A stretch of DNA of 64,000 nucleotides from Schistocephalus solidus (lineage: Eukaryota; Platyhelminthes; Cestoda; Diphyllobothriidea; Diphyllobothriidae): contig WEDG01000306.1 in the NCBI GenBank assembly GCA_017591395.1, forward strand, positions 87,514 through 151,513. The letters are read 5' to 3'. This document shows positions 1 through 12,059 of the stretch, piece by piece (position 1 is the first letter of the stretch; each line of letters begins with the position of its first letter). Below the pieces are notes generated by a model. The model did not search any database and was not told the DNA's origin. It saw nothing but the letters and a program-made list of their open reading frames with translations. A program made the position numbers and the translations under genes.

Positions 1-524
1 CTGCACTAGTCTTTATACTACCACGACTACGACTATCACTACTAATACGGCGACAACTACAGTGCAACCATCATACTACGAACACTACGTCTACTATTAC
101 TACTACTTCAACTACTAAAACTGTGTAAAACAACAACGAGAAAATTTACTACTAATAAAAAGGAACTCCACTGCTGCTAATAGCACAACATCCAATATTA
201 CAACAACTACAACAACTAATAATACTACTACTACCACTGCTTCTTCCAAACTACTACAATTATTACTACTGCGTCAGCTAAAACTATCATTATTAATATC
301 GATATTACCAAATACTACTACAACTAAAACTACTACTACTTCTACAACAGCAACTACTTATACAGCTTCTATTAATACTACTACAACTAGCTTCTACTAC
401 GACAACTAATGCTACTACTTGAGGAACTACTACTATAACAATGAATACTACTACTACTATTACAGCTAATACTACTAAAAATTAATACAGCTGCAAATAC
501 TAATGCGACTACTCCCTCCAACTG

Positions 525-555
<31 letters not shown>

Positions 556-840
556 CACTAATACTACTTGTACTTCCACAGCTACTGCTACTACTAATAC
601 TATTGAACTACAAATACTGCGTTCGCTACTAATAATAATACCAATCATATGGCGTCAACTTCCACTAGTACTATTACTATTAATACAACAACTTATACTA
701 CGACTAATATCAGAAGAACAATTACAACTATTGTACCGGTACTACTGCAACTGAAAAATACTACACAAACTGCCTATTCTGCAGTAATTACTCTTACTTA
801 TAATACTACTATTGCTACAACAATATCCGCACAACTTTTT
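1..840. repeat. Degenerate ACT/TAC trinucleotide-rich DNA
   Basis: Nearly the whole stretch is built from ACT, TAC and CTA triplets with interruptions; the purest run is about 530-560. Long open frames here (poly-Thr, poly-Leu and poly-Tyr readings) are by-products of the triplet composition and are not genes. Confidence 0.85.
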
Positions 841-849
841 CTGGTCCTG

Positions 850-1360
850 CACCCAAAACGGCCAACCCACAGAGCGTGCCCTGTTACAAACATCAGCGAC
901 CCCACCAGCACTTGAACCTTACTGTTTGCGTCCGAATGCATGACTGCACACAGCAGAGGGCAGTTGCAACCCCGGTTCTATAAATTACTGCAAGGATATA
1001 CTTAACCCCCCCACGCCACCAGGAATCCAAACAACAGCTGCATTAACCCTAACCATATTACATGCCCGTCTTGCAAACATCAGTGACCCCACCAACACTT
1101 GAACCTAACTGTATACGTCCGAATGCATGACTGCACACAGCCAGTTGCACCCCCGGTTCCAAAAATCCCTGCAAAGGATTCAACCAAACCCCCCCACGCC
1201 ACCATGAATCCAAACAAAAGCTGCAGCAACCCTACCCCACAGCATGCTCCTGTTACAAACATCAACGATCTCACCAGCACTGGAAACCTTACTGAATGCG
1301 TCCGAATGCATGACAGCACTCAAAAGTGGGCAGTAGCACCCCGGGTTCCAAAACGGTGCA
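850..1360. repeat. Tandem repeat, unit about 185 bp, roughly three copies
   Basis: The string tccgaatgca recurs at 931, 1118 and 1301, giving spacings of 187 and 183. Flanking blocks recur in the same order: an acaaacatca block, a caccagcact/caccaacactt block, a ccggttc block and a C-rich block before the next unit. The copies differ by substitutions and small indels, and the third is truncated. This looks like a small satellite-like array next to the triplet-rich DNA. Confidence 0.85.
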
Positions 1361-1379
1361 TCCGAACTGTAACAATAGC

Positions 1380-4300
1380 ATACGCCAGCCCCCTACGTCA
1401 ATCCCGCAGCACACAAGGCGATAGCCCACGGTGATTCTGGTTATATTCAGGTGAACAAGTAAACCTACTGTTAGCTTTTAAGTATCTTGGGTTTATGCAT
1501 TAATTTTGGGACCCGCTTATTGTGCCTCCCTCAGTCATCGGTGAAGACACTGTCATGACAACAGCAATGGGCTTAGGCGCAGTGAGTGACAACCTACATA
1601 CGCATGACGCAAAGAGCCGGATCTCCATTGTACATGATACAGGATATTTCAACTCGCACAAAAGCAACATCAACTGCGTCTGGTACTGCATTGTCGACCA
1701 TGGTGAAATAAAATGCGTATAATTAGAAGCTTGCAAGTCCCATCCGAAATCAGCGATGAAACCTATGGATATTTCTGCGTCATCCTTTCCCCACAGCCAG
1801 CCCTCACCTGCGGCTATAAGAACCTAGGTTACAATTAGCACCCCACTGCAGTAACCCTCCTTGACCGACGGGCTAAACCATCTGCAGGCGTCTAGCGTTT
1901 GCACGTTTTCGCAGTCGGTAGTCCCACAATCAAGCTTGAAATTCTCTCCCACCATTGAACGTAAACGCCTACGCGGAGAGTCTCAATCAATTCCGTGCGT
2001 AGCCCAAGATTATTTGGGTCGTCTTTTCACTAAATGAAGCTGAATTCGGCAGCCACCTGTTCTGAGTACGCATTTAGGTGTGTCACAACAACCCATCACC
2101 ACCATCACCTTCGGCAGGTACCTACAGTGGGTACGCAGCCCCACTTAGGTTCCGCAGTATTTACGTCCACGGGGAATGGGGGGTGAGGGGTTTAAATAAA
2201 TTTCACAGTGTTTGAAAACGAGGACAGTCCAGCAAACACGAAAAGTCAGAAGGTGAGCACTGCGGTTGTAAGAGACTTATATCTGAGATCCTGGTCACCT
2301 GGGCGCTGCAGCTATTGTAAATAACTTCTGCCCCTGAACGGCTACGGGCAGACAGATGAGAATAAGGAGTCATTTTCACCATCGGAAACGACTTTGTGAG
2401 ATGGTTATCCTGCCTGCTATTCAACTTCACTTATCGTCTCCTTACCAGGAGTCTGCCACTCTCCGGCAACAAATTGGTCATCTTGGTAAGCATAAACGTG
2501 CCCTAAATGACCAACGGCTATTCCAAAAGCAAAATAACTGTATTCCCGTAGTTGCACATGTCGTGCTGTCTTGGTCAACGTGGAATTGGCCGCTGCAAAC
2601 GTAATGGCCTTTACTGGAAATTGGACTAAGCGGAATACAGTATTTTCCTTACCGACAACTTCGTCAGACTTACTTTTTCGTAGATGCCTTCCTGTGCATA
2701 CACCCACTAGGATTCATATAAATTTCCTGACTATGATCGATTTCCGTGACGTGAGAGTTGCGAAATATTAGAAACCAAGGCCGTGTGTCATGCCCACAGC
2801 ATGACCGATCACCATCCCGCCTTCTTCAACTTTAGGCACAAAACTCAAACACGCAGGCAGTGGCAGGGTGGGCAGCTATCATACAAAATTTAAATACAGT
2901 ATTACATGCTGCGGCTGAATTTGGATTTAATAGAAGCAACTAAGTGGATCCCACACTGGAAGATGTGTCAACCCAGGGAAACGAGTTCGAATACCGAAAC
3001 CCAGTGATACCACCTAGGCTGCTCGGATGAAAGTTGTGAGCCGCATACGCCTACACCACAACGATATGTTCGATGGCAATAACGAGGGCATCCGCCGGCT
3101 GCTATTCCTGAAACGCAATCATCACAGTTAATGCACAATGAACAACCCGAACGATAATAAATTTGCATAATTTCGACAGAGGCAGATAATGCAACAGGGC
3201 CTAATGGTGACGCGTAACGACCGGTTATCTGGCAAAGATGACAAGATAGAGGGGTTCGCTTACCATTTTGACACGATTTTATTTGCGCCATTCAAAATTT
3301 CAAGTGTATTAACACAATTGCTGTTGTGACGGAGCACTTCAGGATCCGAGAGTGCTCACTTCCAGATAGTTATCATCATTTAGTCGACGGCCGACTGTCT
3401 CAGTTGGGCAAAAACGATCATCTTTATTTGACCCTTTCAGTTTTCTGACACTCAGAACAGTGCACCGACAGTAAAGTGGAAAATCTCATGAGGCAGACAC
3501 TATTTAAACCGAATTCTACAAGTATGGCGGTTAACAACTTAAAGGGAAATTCTTACTTCCCTATGATCAGAACCTACCATCGCAAGCCCTTCAAGTATGC
3601 TACTCTCAGGTGCATTTATAAACTCAAGAGCACGTCCAGAGCCGACCTAGGAATCCATTTTCTTAGCCGTTTCAAGGTCTTCAAACAGAAACAGACAGAG
3701 TAGACAGTCGAGTACATAGATAACCCTTATTATTACCTTGAACCAGATTCGAAACAGAGTGCATTTTGCGGACTATGAATTGTGACGTCAGGTGTGTCCT
3801 AAACCCATGCGGAAGGCCGGTCGTCATCTGCCATCCACACTGACAGGATTTCAGGTTATCATCTGCCCTTTGTGCTAGAATTTTCTGTTGAAACGCTAGG
3901 AAGCCATGTTTTTTTCAGACTCAGGGCCCATAGGGTGGGTCAATTCGGCAAAAGCGTTTCCGGCAGCAGCTCCTTTATAATTTTGCGATTGACCATTGTT
4001 ACTATAAATGACTCCTGAAACGTTGGAAAGTAGCAGTAGATCTCCACTCAGAAGGTCTCTCTTCATATTTTTACACTGAAACTTACTTTAAAGCGGTCTC
4101 ACCTGTTCTACCCCACCATAAAAATTGATATTATAGTTCGATTGAACTTACCTCGTAATGGTCACTCTAGGAAGACCAGGGAGTAATCTTTGTTTGAGCT
4201 TCGGAAACTTTGTTTGATGGTACGGAAGAACTGAGTTCCTATTCTTTGAAAGGGTGTGTTGGAGATGAAAACGGAAATCTAAGATGCATTAAGGCCTCTT

Positions 4301-4975
4301 TAGTTTGGCCATTCAATCTGAAACGCGTATATAAAGCAGTATTTTACTAATTCCACCTGGTTTTTCTTCCTCGAATGTTTTGCAGTTACGGATTCTGCTG
4401 ACTGATTTCCTGATGATTCAGTCTCCCTCACCTCGTTCTTAATAGCTTTCGACCTATTAACACATCACGCCAACCCTCAGTATGGAGTTATATTTGAAAT
4501 CTCCGTGGTGGTATGTGAAGCAAGCTAGTCGCAAAGTGTATAGTCCAATAATTTTTCCAGATCATCCTCGGTCCGTTTCTGTACACACCAAGGGAGAACG
4601 TTCATAGACCGCTCGGACCATGGCCGCCAGATTCAGCTGATAAAAACACTCATGGTGTTACTAAGGTGTACCGATAGTTAAGCCGGGAAGACCGCATGGG
4701 AATTATGGGAGAGTGCAAGCCCTCGAATGAAAATAATAAACATAAATAAATGTTACTCGAATATAGCTAGTAGTATCCTTAATACCTTATTTTAATGACG
4801 TCGCCCTTGCATCTTTCCGTTCGTGTTATAGCTCGCACCATTATAACAATCTTACTTTCGCTTAAAAGCCTCCAGGCATTCCAACATAACATAATCCAGA
4901 GGAATATTATTCTAAGCTTCAACTTTTCTTTTGGAGAAGAAGTAATTCCGAGTGTCTTGCCTAGCTCAAGTCACA
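1380..4975. other. Spacer, nothing recognised
   Basis: I see no exon, RNA gene or repeat that I can support. Open frames are short and look random. The GC content is a little higher around 1.8-3.3 kb than in the AT-rich DNA further on. Confidence 0.5.
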
Positions 4976-4979
4976 CGTA

Positions 4980-5990
4980 ATTTGAGAGGATGACTTCCCA
5001 AGTTCGTGGTTCTTGCGAACTCGAAGAAATCACCTTGAACAAGACAACAGTCCTGAATGCGTAATATGTGGAATTCAAGTATCAGGTCTCTCCGAAGCTG
5101 TCTATAGCGCAAGTGAAAGAGATTGATATTCGACAGCCGTGTATCATAAGGCTGTGAGCGATGCCCAAGGACATGTTTGGTTGCTCGCCATTCGACTTTT
5201 CGAGGATATCGATATCGTTTGCCACCGAGTGTCTCCAAGCTTGGATAGAGGACTCCAACTGCAGCCGCACGAAGATTCCAAAGACTTTGGTGAAGAAGTC
5301 GGTATTGAAGGCTGAAAAGCTTGTTTGATGTGGTACGGAATCAACATCGCTGACTGCGATACCATTAATTAATGTTAGAAGAGTTTATGCGAGGATGTTA
5401 TTGAGAATCCCAGGTCACTTTTGGCATCCACTTCTTTCAATGGAATTCCATTTAGTCATTTAACCGCACGATTCGAAGGATTGCTTTTCTCGACTCGTAT
5501 GATGTTGCACTTGCTCTCATTGAACGGTAAGAGCCAGTCATTTCTGGAGTCAATTGAAGTTTGCCTGCAAGTTCTGTTCGTCAGCCACAGTTTGAATGAC
5601 GCGCTAAAGTTTGAGATCATCGGCAAACATTGCAATATCGCAGTCCAGTTCGTTAGCACAATCGGTGATGTAGAAAATTACCAAATTGGGCCGAGAACAG
5701 AGCCTTGTGAAACACTACACTCAACCTAAACCTTGGCCGAATGTTTGTCGCTGATATTATCTGTTTCCCAGCGGCCAAATAGGAAATGTTCTATCTGTGT
5801 TAGATTTCAACCTCTTATTCCTATGCAGTTGAGTTTATTAATAAGGCGGTGGTACAGCACGCTATCGAAAGCCATTTTGAAGTTGATATAGACTGTGTGC
5901 ACCATTTTTTATCTATCGCCTGCCTCAGTCCAACGTTCTAAACAGAAATGCAAATTTGCAACCTCGGACCTACCTCTCCGGAGGCAATGC
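4980..5990 (-). mobile_element. CR1-like LINE fragment, reverse transcriptase region to C-terminus
   Basis: On the reverse strand three reading frames together cover an RT region. An FxxAFDSV motif lies near 5,883-5,860 and the catalytic-box segment FADDLKL near 5,645-5,608. A C-terminal segment reading DFFEFART is near 5,035-5,000; this is the conserved tail that follows the thumb in CR1-like LINEs and also appears in the copy at 42.8-43.9 kb. The copy is truncated at both ends and has many frameshifts and stops, so it is a dead 5'-truncated insertion. The family assignment rests on recognised motifs, not on a search. Confidence 0.8.
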
Positions 5991-5999
5991 TGGATCTTG

Positions 6000-6560
6000 G
6001 AATGCGGATGGTTATGATCAAGGAATTGCAGTAAAGCTGACTGGTACACATTTTTCCAAAATATACTTTATAAATTACAAAAGAAACTTAACGATTCGTT
6101 AAAAAGCTCTTTGTCAGTTTACTTATGAGTAGCAAATCAGGTTCAGTCAAGATAGGCATAGAGAGTTTCGGGGACTAAATAATGCGAATTAATCCATATC
6201 AAATGCTAAAGTCTTCCATGTTCGCACGTCGTTTAAGCAACTTAATGTCACCACATTTACTTGACTGTAGCAAAATTTCATGACAGAGGATTTAATCAAA
6301 ACAGAATTGTTGTATTCATTACTTGCAATTCATTTAACCATTAAAACTGGCCTCACTCCCTCAAACTCTCTGCCGTAAAATACAAATGCACATCTAACAA
6401 ACATTTGTTTTAATAATGCATAGCTCACCCATAAAATTTACATTCATTTGCAACTCATAAAACTCATTTATTAAAAAATTAATAGAATTTTTTTAAGACT
6501 GCACATTTATCTTAACAATTATTCTATTTACCTTTTATTTTCCTCATTTTTTCTGAGCAG
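6000..6560. other. AT-rich spacer, nothing recognised
   Basis: No supported feature seen. Confidence 0.5.
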
Positions 6561-6569
6561 TTTTCTCTG

Positions 6570-7610
6570 TGACTCGAAGAAAGGACCGTCAGTCATTTCA
6601 GAGACCTTTATGAAACTCTTTTCTCTACCTCGAGTTCCACAGGAACCATGATAACTCCTTATTCTCCAGGTCATTCAAACGATGGAAGTCACTTTGACGT
6701 ACACAGTCAATAATTTTCCCGTTTCAAATGATACTTGCCGTCATCAGAATTAAATTCTGGATGCTGAGACGCTGAGGCCCTTAAGTGCACTTAAGCCTTT
6801 TCGCGCGATGTTGTTTCATGCGCCTTAGTGATCAAGAACGAACCATATCAAAGTTTCAATACTTCTTTCTGAAATTCTACTGCAGTATTAGCCTACTCTA
6901 CCACCTCACGTTATTTTACTGAGCAGTTTTTATTCGTCCTTCTCCAAATTTGAAAATGGAAGCCTATTGAATCTGCATCTTTTGTCAAGGTAGGGGTTTT
7001 CTTCACTGCCTATTTTCGAGTTCGCAATTAATTTCAGAATACTGCTAACTATGGGCCTAACAGGACAAGTTCTGCTTACATTTGTAAATATTTGTACAGT
7101 TTATCTGCACGCATTGTAATAATTTTAATTCTTTACAAATGTTTGTTCCGACAGTGCGTTCCCGGCGCTTATCAAATATTAATTCTAAGTTATAAATGTT
7201 TCTCCATCGCATTCTTGTATTTTGCTGTGCATTCTCTGATTTAACGACCGAATCCAGTTTTTCTAAATTATAAATAGTCCAAAGGCATTTTACTCAAAAA
7301 GGAATACCACCGACATTTCCAACCACTTCCTACTTGAATAGTTTGCCAGCCATCAATTACAAAATTGCTATGGATTGCGAGACTTGAAACTGGCTTCTGC
7401 ATCTTTTTTCGCCTTAATAATAGTTCAAGGATTCCCCGAAGCGCAGCCCTTACTCCCGTTATTCGTCCATATATCCTACGTTATTTTGTTTACTGATAAG
7501 ACCCTCTCCTATAGCCTTCAATTATTAAAGCTCGGTGTTATCTGCTTCCCTACGGGTTTTTCTTCCTCATTTGTGATACCGGGAGAGTGTTAAATCAAAT
7601 TGTTAGGCCA
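6570..7610 (+). repeat. Diverged copy of repeat U
   Basis: This is colinear with the U copies at 25.4-26.4 and 31.2-32.2 kb (forward) and 23.8-24.8 kb (reverse). Shared landmarks include a cacagtcaataattttccc block (about 6,702), a gaggcc block, a cactgcctattttc block (about 7,002), a gacagtgc..ccggcgct block (about 7,152) and a ttccccgaagcgcagccc block (about 7,432). It is clearly older than the copies inside the palindrome. The 72-codon open frame near 7,375 lies inside it and is not a gene. Confidence 0.8.
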
Positions 7611-7619
7611 AATCGAATT

Positions 7620-8995
7620 GAGTTGAGATGAGCAATTTTCCGTCAGAAATGGCCTTTCAAAGTTATAAAAATAACATCCGTAAATGGACGCTCTATGTTC
7701 ACGAAATGTTTAGCAATACAAAACACACTTGACATATGGTAATAAAAAACCGCGTTCAAGACTAACAGTGTGCTTTTCGAATTTTGGACATCAAAAAATC
7801 ATATATTTGGACGTAAGGAGAAGGTCCATGTTTAAATGAATATTACTGATTTGGGGATATGTTGACAGTGTTTTCGAAGGGTGCATCCACTTTGGTTAAC
7901 TGATCGCTGGGCCTGTCATCTGAACGAAAATTTCTGGATGATGTGGTTCGTTATGAATTATTATAAACACTCATATGTCATAATCAAAGATGTATGTAAA
8001 GGTCAGATTATAATCTATCGGCATCTGAAAATTTGATATTCGAACAAACGCAGATTTTTCGAAGGCAAATTATAATTGTTCCGTGCACATTCCAATTATG
8101 CTGCCTATTGAAATCAAATGCAATACACAGTTTGCTTTACCTCACCAATATTTTGTTTCTAAGGCAACATGATTTGCCAGAAATATTGAGATAATTATAG
8201 TCAATTCCAGGCTGACAACATTATTTACATACGAGTAGGAGAGTTTGGTAGCTGTGCCTATAATCAATTCTGAAATACCCATTTCTAGGCACCGATAGAA
8301 TATTCTTTTAATTTAAATAGGTGGGAGTGCCGGTAAAAGAAGTAATTTCTACTTACGGTTCCGCTTACAGCCAGCGTGCTCTAAGGAAACTTACAACAAA
8401 ATAAAATAATCTATTACGTTTCGGTGGTAAAGTAAGTAAACGTTTGCCGGAAACAACCACTATGATCACAAATTTCTAGTTCAGCTCCTATCATAGCTTT
8501 TGGAATGCCAGTTATATACGCCTTTACCTATGAACACTTCATTACGTTTTTGGCATTTATACGGCTGTGCTTAAACTGCTTACTCATAGGGGTATATTGT
8601 CTAGTTGTTTCCATGTTAATAAGGAAAGACCTTACTGTAAACATTATGCAATCGTGGATTGAGATGGGATAAGCAATTATCTATCATCAAGATTTCTCTT
8701 TTGAAAAACTGGATTTGCATATTAGAGGAGTCGGAAACCTTTTAGGATGGATCGATATTCAAATCCCAAAAGTATCAGCGGTCCAGTGCGGGTCGAACTG
8801 CATGTGTTTTGCAATGTGGCAGAAATAGGAAACAGTGCAGTAGCATATGCTCTTTTAAATAATGACACACGATCTTAACATCGTCTTTTCACTTATTTGA
8901 AATAACTTTATGTTTCAATCAACTTCATTCTTTTGCAACGTGCATATCAATATCGTACAGAAGGCTCTCGATTTGCTGTTTACCCGAAGCATAAT
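7620..8995. other. AT-rich spacer, nothing recognised
   Basis: No supported feature seen. Confidence 0.5.
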
Positions 8996-9002
8996 CATAT
9001 AC

Positions 9003-9309
9003 ATGACACTAAGACCGTCGTAGTCCGACGATGTCCACCGAATCCTCCATGGGAAAGTGGAGCAGGGACGGTGACTTTCGTCCCACACCTGAGCCTGGTG
9101 TCAAGACAGAGTCAAGAAGACCGGAGGCAGGAGAGGACGTAGGTGGTTGGTGCGGCTGGGTCCCCTAAGTCCAAGCCGCACCTAGGTGTGCCACCACACC
9201 TCCATGTTCGGCATTTGTTATGGGAGCACAACCCGAATAACGCCTGCCGTGCCCTAATGTGGCCCCCGTGTTGGTCCAACGCATCTACCACGTGGCCCGT
9301 TTAGGGGGA
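9003..9309 (-). repeat. Interspersed repeat (family also at 57.25-57.61 and 44.64-44.97 kb)
   Basis: The reverse complement matches 57,252-57,614 almost continuously: a cctaaacgggccacgtgg start, a gccgaacatgg block, a ggacttaggggaccc block, a tcttgactctgtcttgacac block and an end block with acatcgtcggactacgac. It is much more GC-rich than its surroundings, as expected for a recently dispersed short element. It lacks about 65 bp present in the 57-kb copy, from the GGAGGAGGAG tract onward. It may be SINE-like, but I see no clear pol III boxes. Confidence 0.85.
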
Positions 9310-10355
9310 AAATCATACATATACATAAATGCGCACATATGACCTTACATTTCCTTGCACGTTGCACAAGAAAGACTTCAAACCTGGTTCACACCTTCAA
9401 AATCGGTGATTTATAGACCATGTTTACAAATGCTCTATTTATAACCCTTTCTCTACTAATTAGTAAGCCAGATTTAGCCAGCGAAAAGCATAGATGTCGT
9501 GGATTCTATTCATTGTGGGAGTATTCCAATAAATATTAGCGAAAGCTTGACCAAGCTGTACAGTACAACAGCGAGCCTCTTCACACTTCCAATCAAAAGC
9601 AATTAAAATGCAGTTTTTAAATGAAGGTTATGACGGAATCCTAGCATTTTCAGTCAAGACACTGGTCTAATGGCCAATCGTACCAGAAAAGTAGCAAAAT
9701 ACATCTTTGTGCATATATGCATTTGTGGTACATTTATGTAGCATAATAAGGTAAGAAGGTCATTTGATGATGTTTACAATCATAAAAGTGGAAGCTTTTA
9801 GTAGAAAGCTATGCCTACGATTACCTAACATAGAACAAAGTTGAGAATTTTAAATTGAAAGCTTGCGCTAAATTATACTTTTGCGCACAATTTATATAAT
9901 GAAATATGTGCGCTTTCCACAAGCAAATTAAATATTTAAAAAAAGCTGGGCACACTTTCCGAAACATGTGCTGTGATATGTGCAAATAAACAAACTTAAA
10001 TGGACAGCCGTTGTGTCCAGGTTATAGAGCAAGGCAACCTGGATTTTGTTATAGACGTGGGGTTACTTAACAAACAGCTCATGTCATACATGTGGATGCT
10101 TTGAAATTTTGGACAACTCACTATCTGCCTTTTGGATGCCAGGGAAAGGTGCGTAATTTTAAAAAAAACATTTATGTGCAATGGATATAGCCATGGTTCC
10201 TAAACGTGGACGTTATCTCTTTAAATGTACATCCGTAGGTAAAATTAGCTTAGCCCAATAAACTTACAAAAGATGCGAGCAGTAATCATCCATCTCAAAG
10301 CTCCTTTGATCATTGGGGAATTCGTTTATTGCATGCTGTATTTTCAGGTGCAATT
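9310..10355. other. AT-rich spacer, nothing recognised
   Basis: No supported feature seen. Confidence 0.5.
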
Positions 10356-10359
10356 TGAA

Positions 10360-10790
10360 TCACTTATTTCTGATGAGGAAAACGGGCCACAAATATAACC
10401 CCATTGTCGCCACTGCTCAAAATTATACTATGCACAGAAATGACGGGAGAAAAAAATATTGATTAAATACCTGGAAACTGTTCAGGGCTCTGTGTCGCAT
10501 CCCGTGCATAAAAGACCCTCGGATCTAAACAGGTCAGATTAGTCCATTGTCTGTACAAAAAGACATGAACGCATACTATTTGTGCAACTAAGCCACGAAT
10601 TACAGACATGGATAGTCTAAAATTACAAGTGCATCAAGTTCTCATCTTAACTATCTTGAATTTTATCTCTTATGCAAGAATAAAGACAAGTCGAGACCTG
10701 AATAAAGGCCTTTTATTAGATAAGAACTCGATCAATCGTAATACTGATCTAGCACAGACGTACAGCTGAAATATGCTATTTGGAACACTA
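10360..10790 (+). repeat. Repeat U, LINE-derived module (diverged copy)
   Basis: This aligns with 24,840-25,240 (forward) and with the reverse complement of 30,66-31,07 kb: a gccacaaatataacccca block, a gtacaaaaagacatgaacgcatac block, a cgaattacagacatggatag block and a cgagac...agataagaa block. Its translation (LKLQ, then LNIF) resembles the LINE C-terminal piece at 11,150-11,350, so the module probably descends from a LINE 3' end. Confidence 0.75.
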
Positions 10791-10802
10791 TGAATCTGCA
10801 TT

Positions 10803-11120
10803 GTGGCGCCGATGCGTCAAAGACACTTCTATAATAAAGGAAAGAAACAGACTACCAGACAAGCAGACATTAAATGCCTGTTGAGTGACTTATTGCCAGA
10901 CATTCATCTCACAAGGGAAGAAGAGAATGTTAAATTGTTGCCTTTCCTTGACGTTCTCATGGCTCACAGACCCCAAAAGAAAATTGACATACATCAATTG
11001 ACAGCAACTAAGAAAACTGGGGTACTTCAGTGCAACGGCAGCCACTCAATGGTTTCGAAACAGGGCTGTGTTAGAGTTACGTGTACAAGAAATGTATCAC
11101 GAATAGTGTTTGTGTGACTA
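10803..11120 (+). mobile_element. Penelope-like element, RT C-terminal fragment
   Basis: A 104-codon open frame contains LPFLDVLM followed by a TG..Q.N.SHS segment, a lysine-glycine pair and a downstream arginine. This order resembles the thumb region of Penelope-like reverse transcriptases, where an LPFLDV motif precedes a Y-K-x-T..TG..L..NSHHP stretch. No palm motif or GIY-YIG endonuclease is visible, so this is a short remnant. It was probably duplicated, because a decayed sister lies at 11,790-12,042. The assignment is by motif memory only. Confidence 0.5.
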
Positions 11121-11129
11121 TGCCACGAA

Positions 11130-11611
11130 TTAAAGATTTGGGATAGACTTAAACTGCAAACGGATAAAGGTCTCAAATTAAACATCTTCCAATTAAACTT
11201 CGTGTGACAGGTGCTAGACTCGACACAAGAAGTTTCTTCTTCTCCACCAGAGTGATTAAGGCCTGGAATGCTCTGCCTGCGGACATAATCATGTCCCCAT
11301 CCGTTGACACTTTTAAGCGGAAAATTGACAAGTACAGTCATAAGTACCACCACGACATCCGAACCTAACACATTTCCTAAAACATATTCCCATCCACAAT
11401 TTTCGCGTCATATAACATACTACTCCCTATTTTTAGTAATAGTATTTCTAATTGTTTGTTCGATGCCATGCAGTTAATCGGGGAGAAAATCCTGTGTCCA
11501 ACGTCCATTATATGTCAGCCTTTTTTAATTTGCAATGTCATTGACGTCAAAAGGGAGCTTAAAGGCTTCGCCTATATTTCCCTTAATAAACCTAAACTGA
11601 ACTGAACTGAA
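11130..11611 (+). mobile_element. CR1-like LINE 3' end (C-terminus plus 3' UTR)
   Basis: The forward frame reads a C-terminal LINE segment at about 11,185-11,360 with KLRVTGARLDTRSFFF, then an AWNALP box and VDTFKRKID. After the stop comes a 3' UTR that ends in a stem-capable gggagctt...cttcgcc...cccttaataaa block and short (CTGAA)n repeats at about 11,596-11,611. The LINE at 33.5 kb ends in the same tail. Only the 3' part is present, which is typical 5' truncation. Confidence 0.85.
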
Positions 11612-11614
11612 TAT

Positions 11615-12050
11615 AATTACGTATTCAAGAATAACACAACGTCAATACTAAAATAAAGCCCTGATATTAGATAAGAACTCGATGATTCTACACAGTGATC
11701 TAGCAAAGACGTAAAAATATTGCGTTATCATGTTGACGATTTTATTCACAATTTTTATTGACTATTTCCTGTGATAATTGTAATGAGCAGACTGGCAGAC
11801 ATTGGACACCTTCTAAACGGCTGTTTTATCCGAAATTTACTTAACAAGGGAAAAAGATAGTGAAAAGAGTTGCCTTACCTTATCAGTTTCATGATGTACA
11901 GAAGCCAAAGAAAATTGGCACCACAGTAAATGGAAGTGCAATTAAGAAAACTCCAGTATTTCAGTGCAATAGCAGCCATTTGACGGTTACAAAATTTGGC
12001 TGTGTTAAATTAACGAGTAAAAAAAAATGTGTTACGCTCTAATGTATGTG
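11615..12050 (+). mobile_element. Second, decayed copy of the U module plus Penelope-like fragment
   Basis: 11,620-11,720 repeats the agataagaactcgat / gatctagca..gacgta blocks of 10,70-10,79 kb. 11,790-12,042 then repeats the RT fragment of 10,80-11,12 kb with frameshifts; KKTPVFQCNSSH aligns with KKTGVLQCNGSH. The pair forms an old direct duplication with a period near 0.95 kb, and the LINE 3' end lies between the two halves. Confidence 0.6.
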
Positions 12051-12059
12051 AGATAGGTC

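Noticed and set aside
503..915. Thr-, Leu- and Tyr-rich open frames
   Set aside because: Produced by ACT-type triplet composition; no start context, domain or splice signals.
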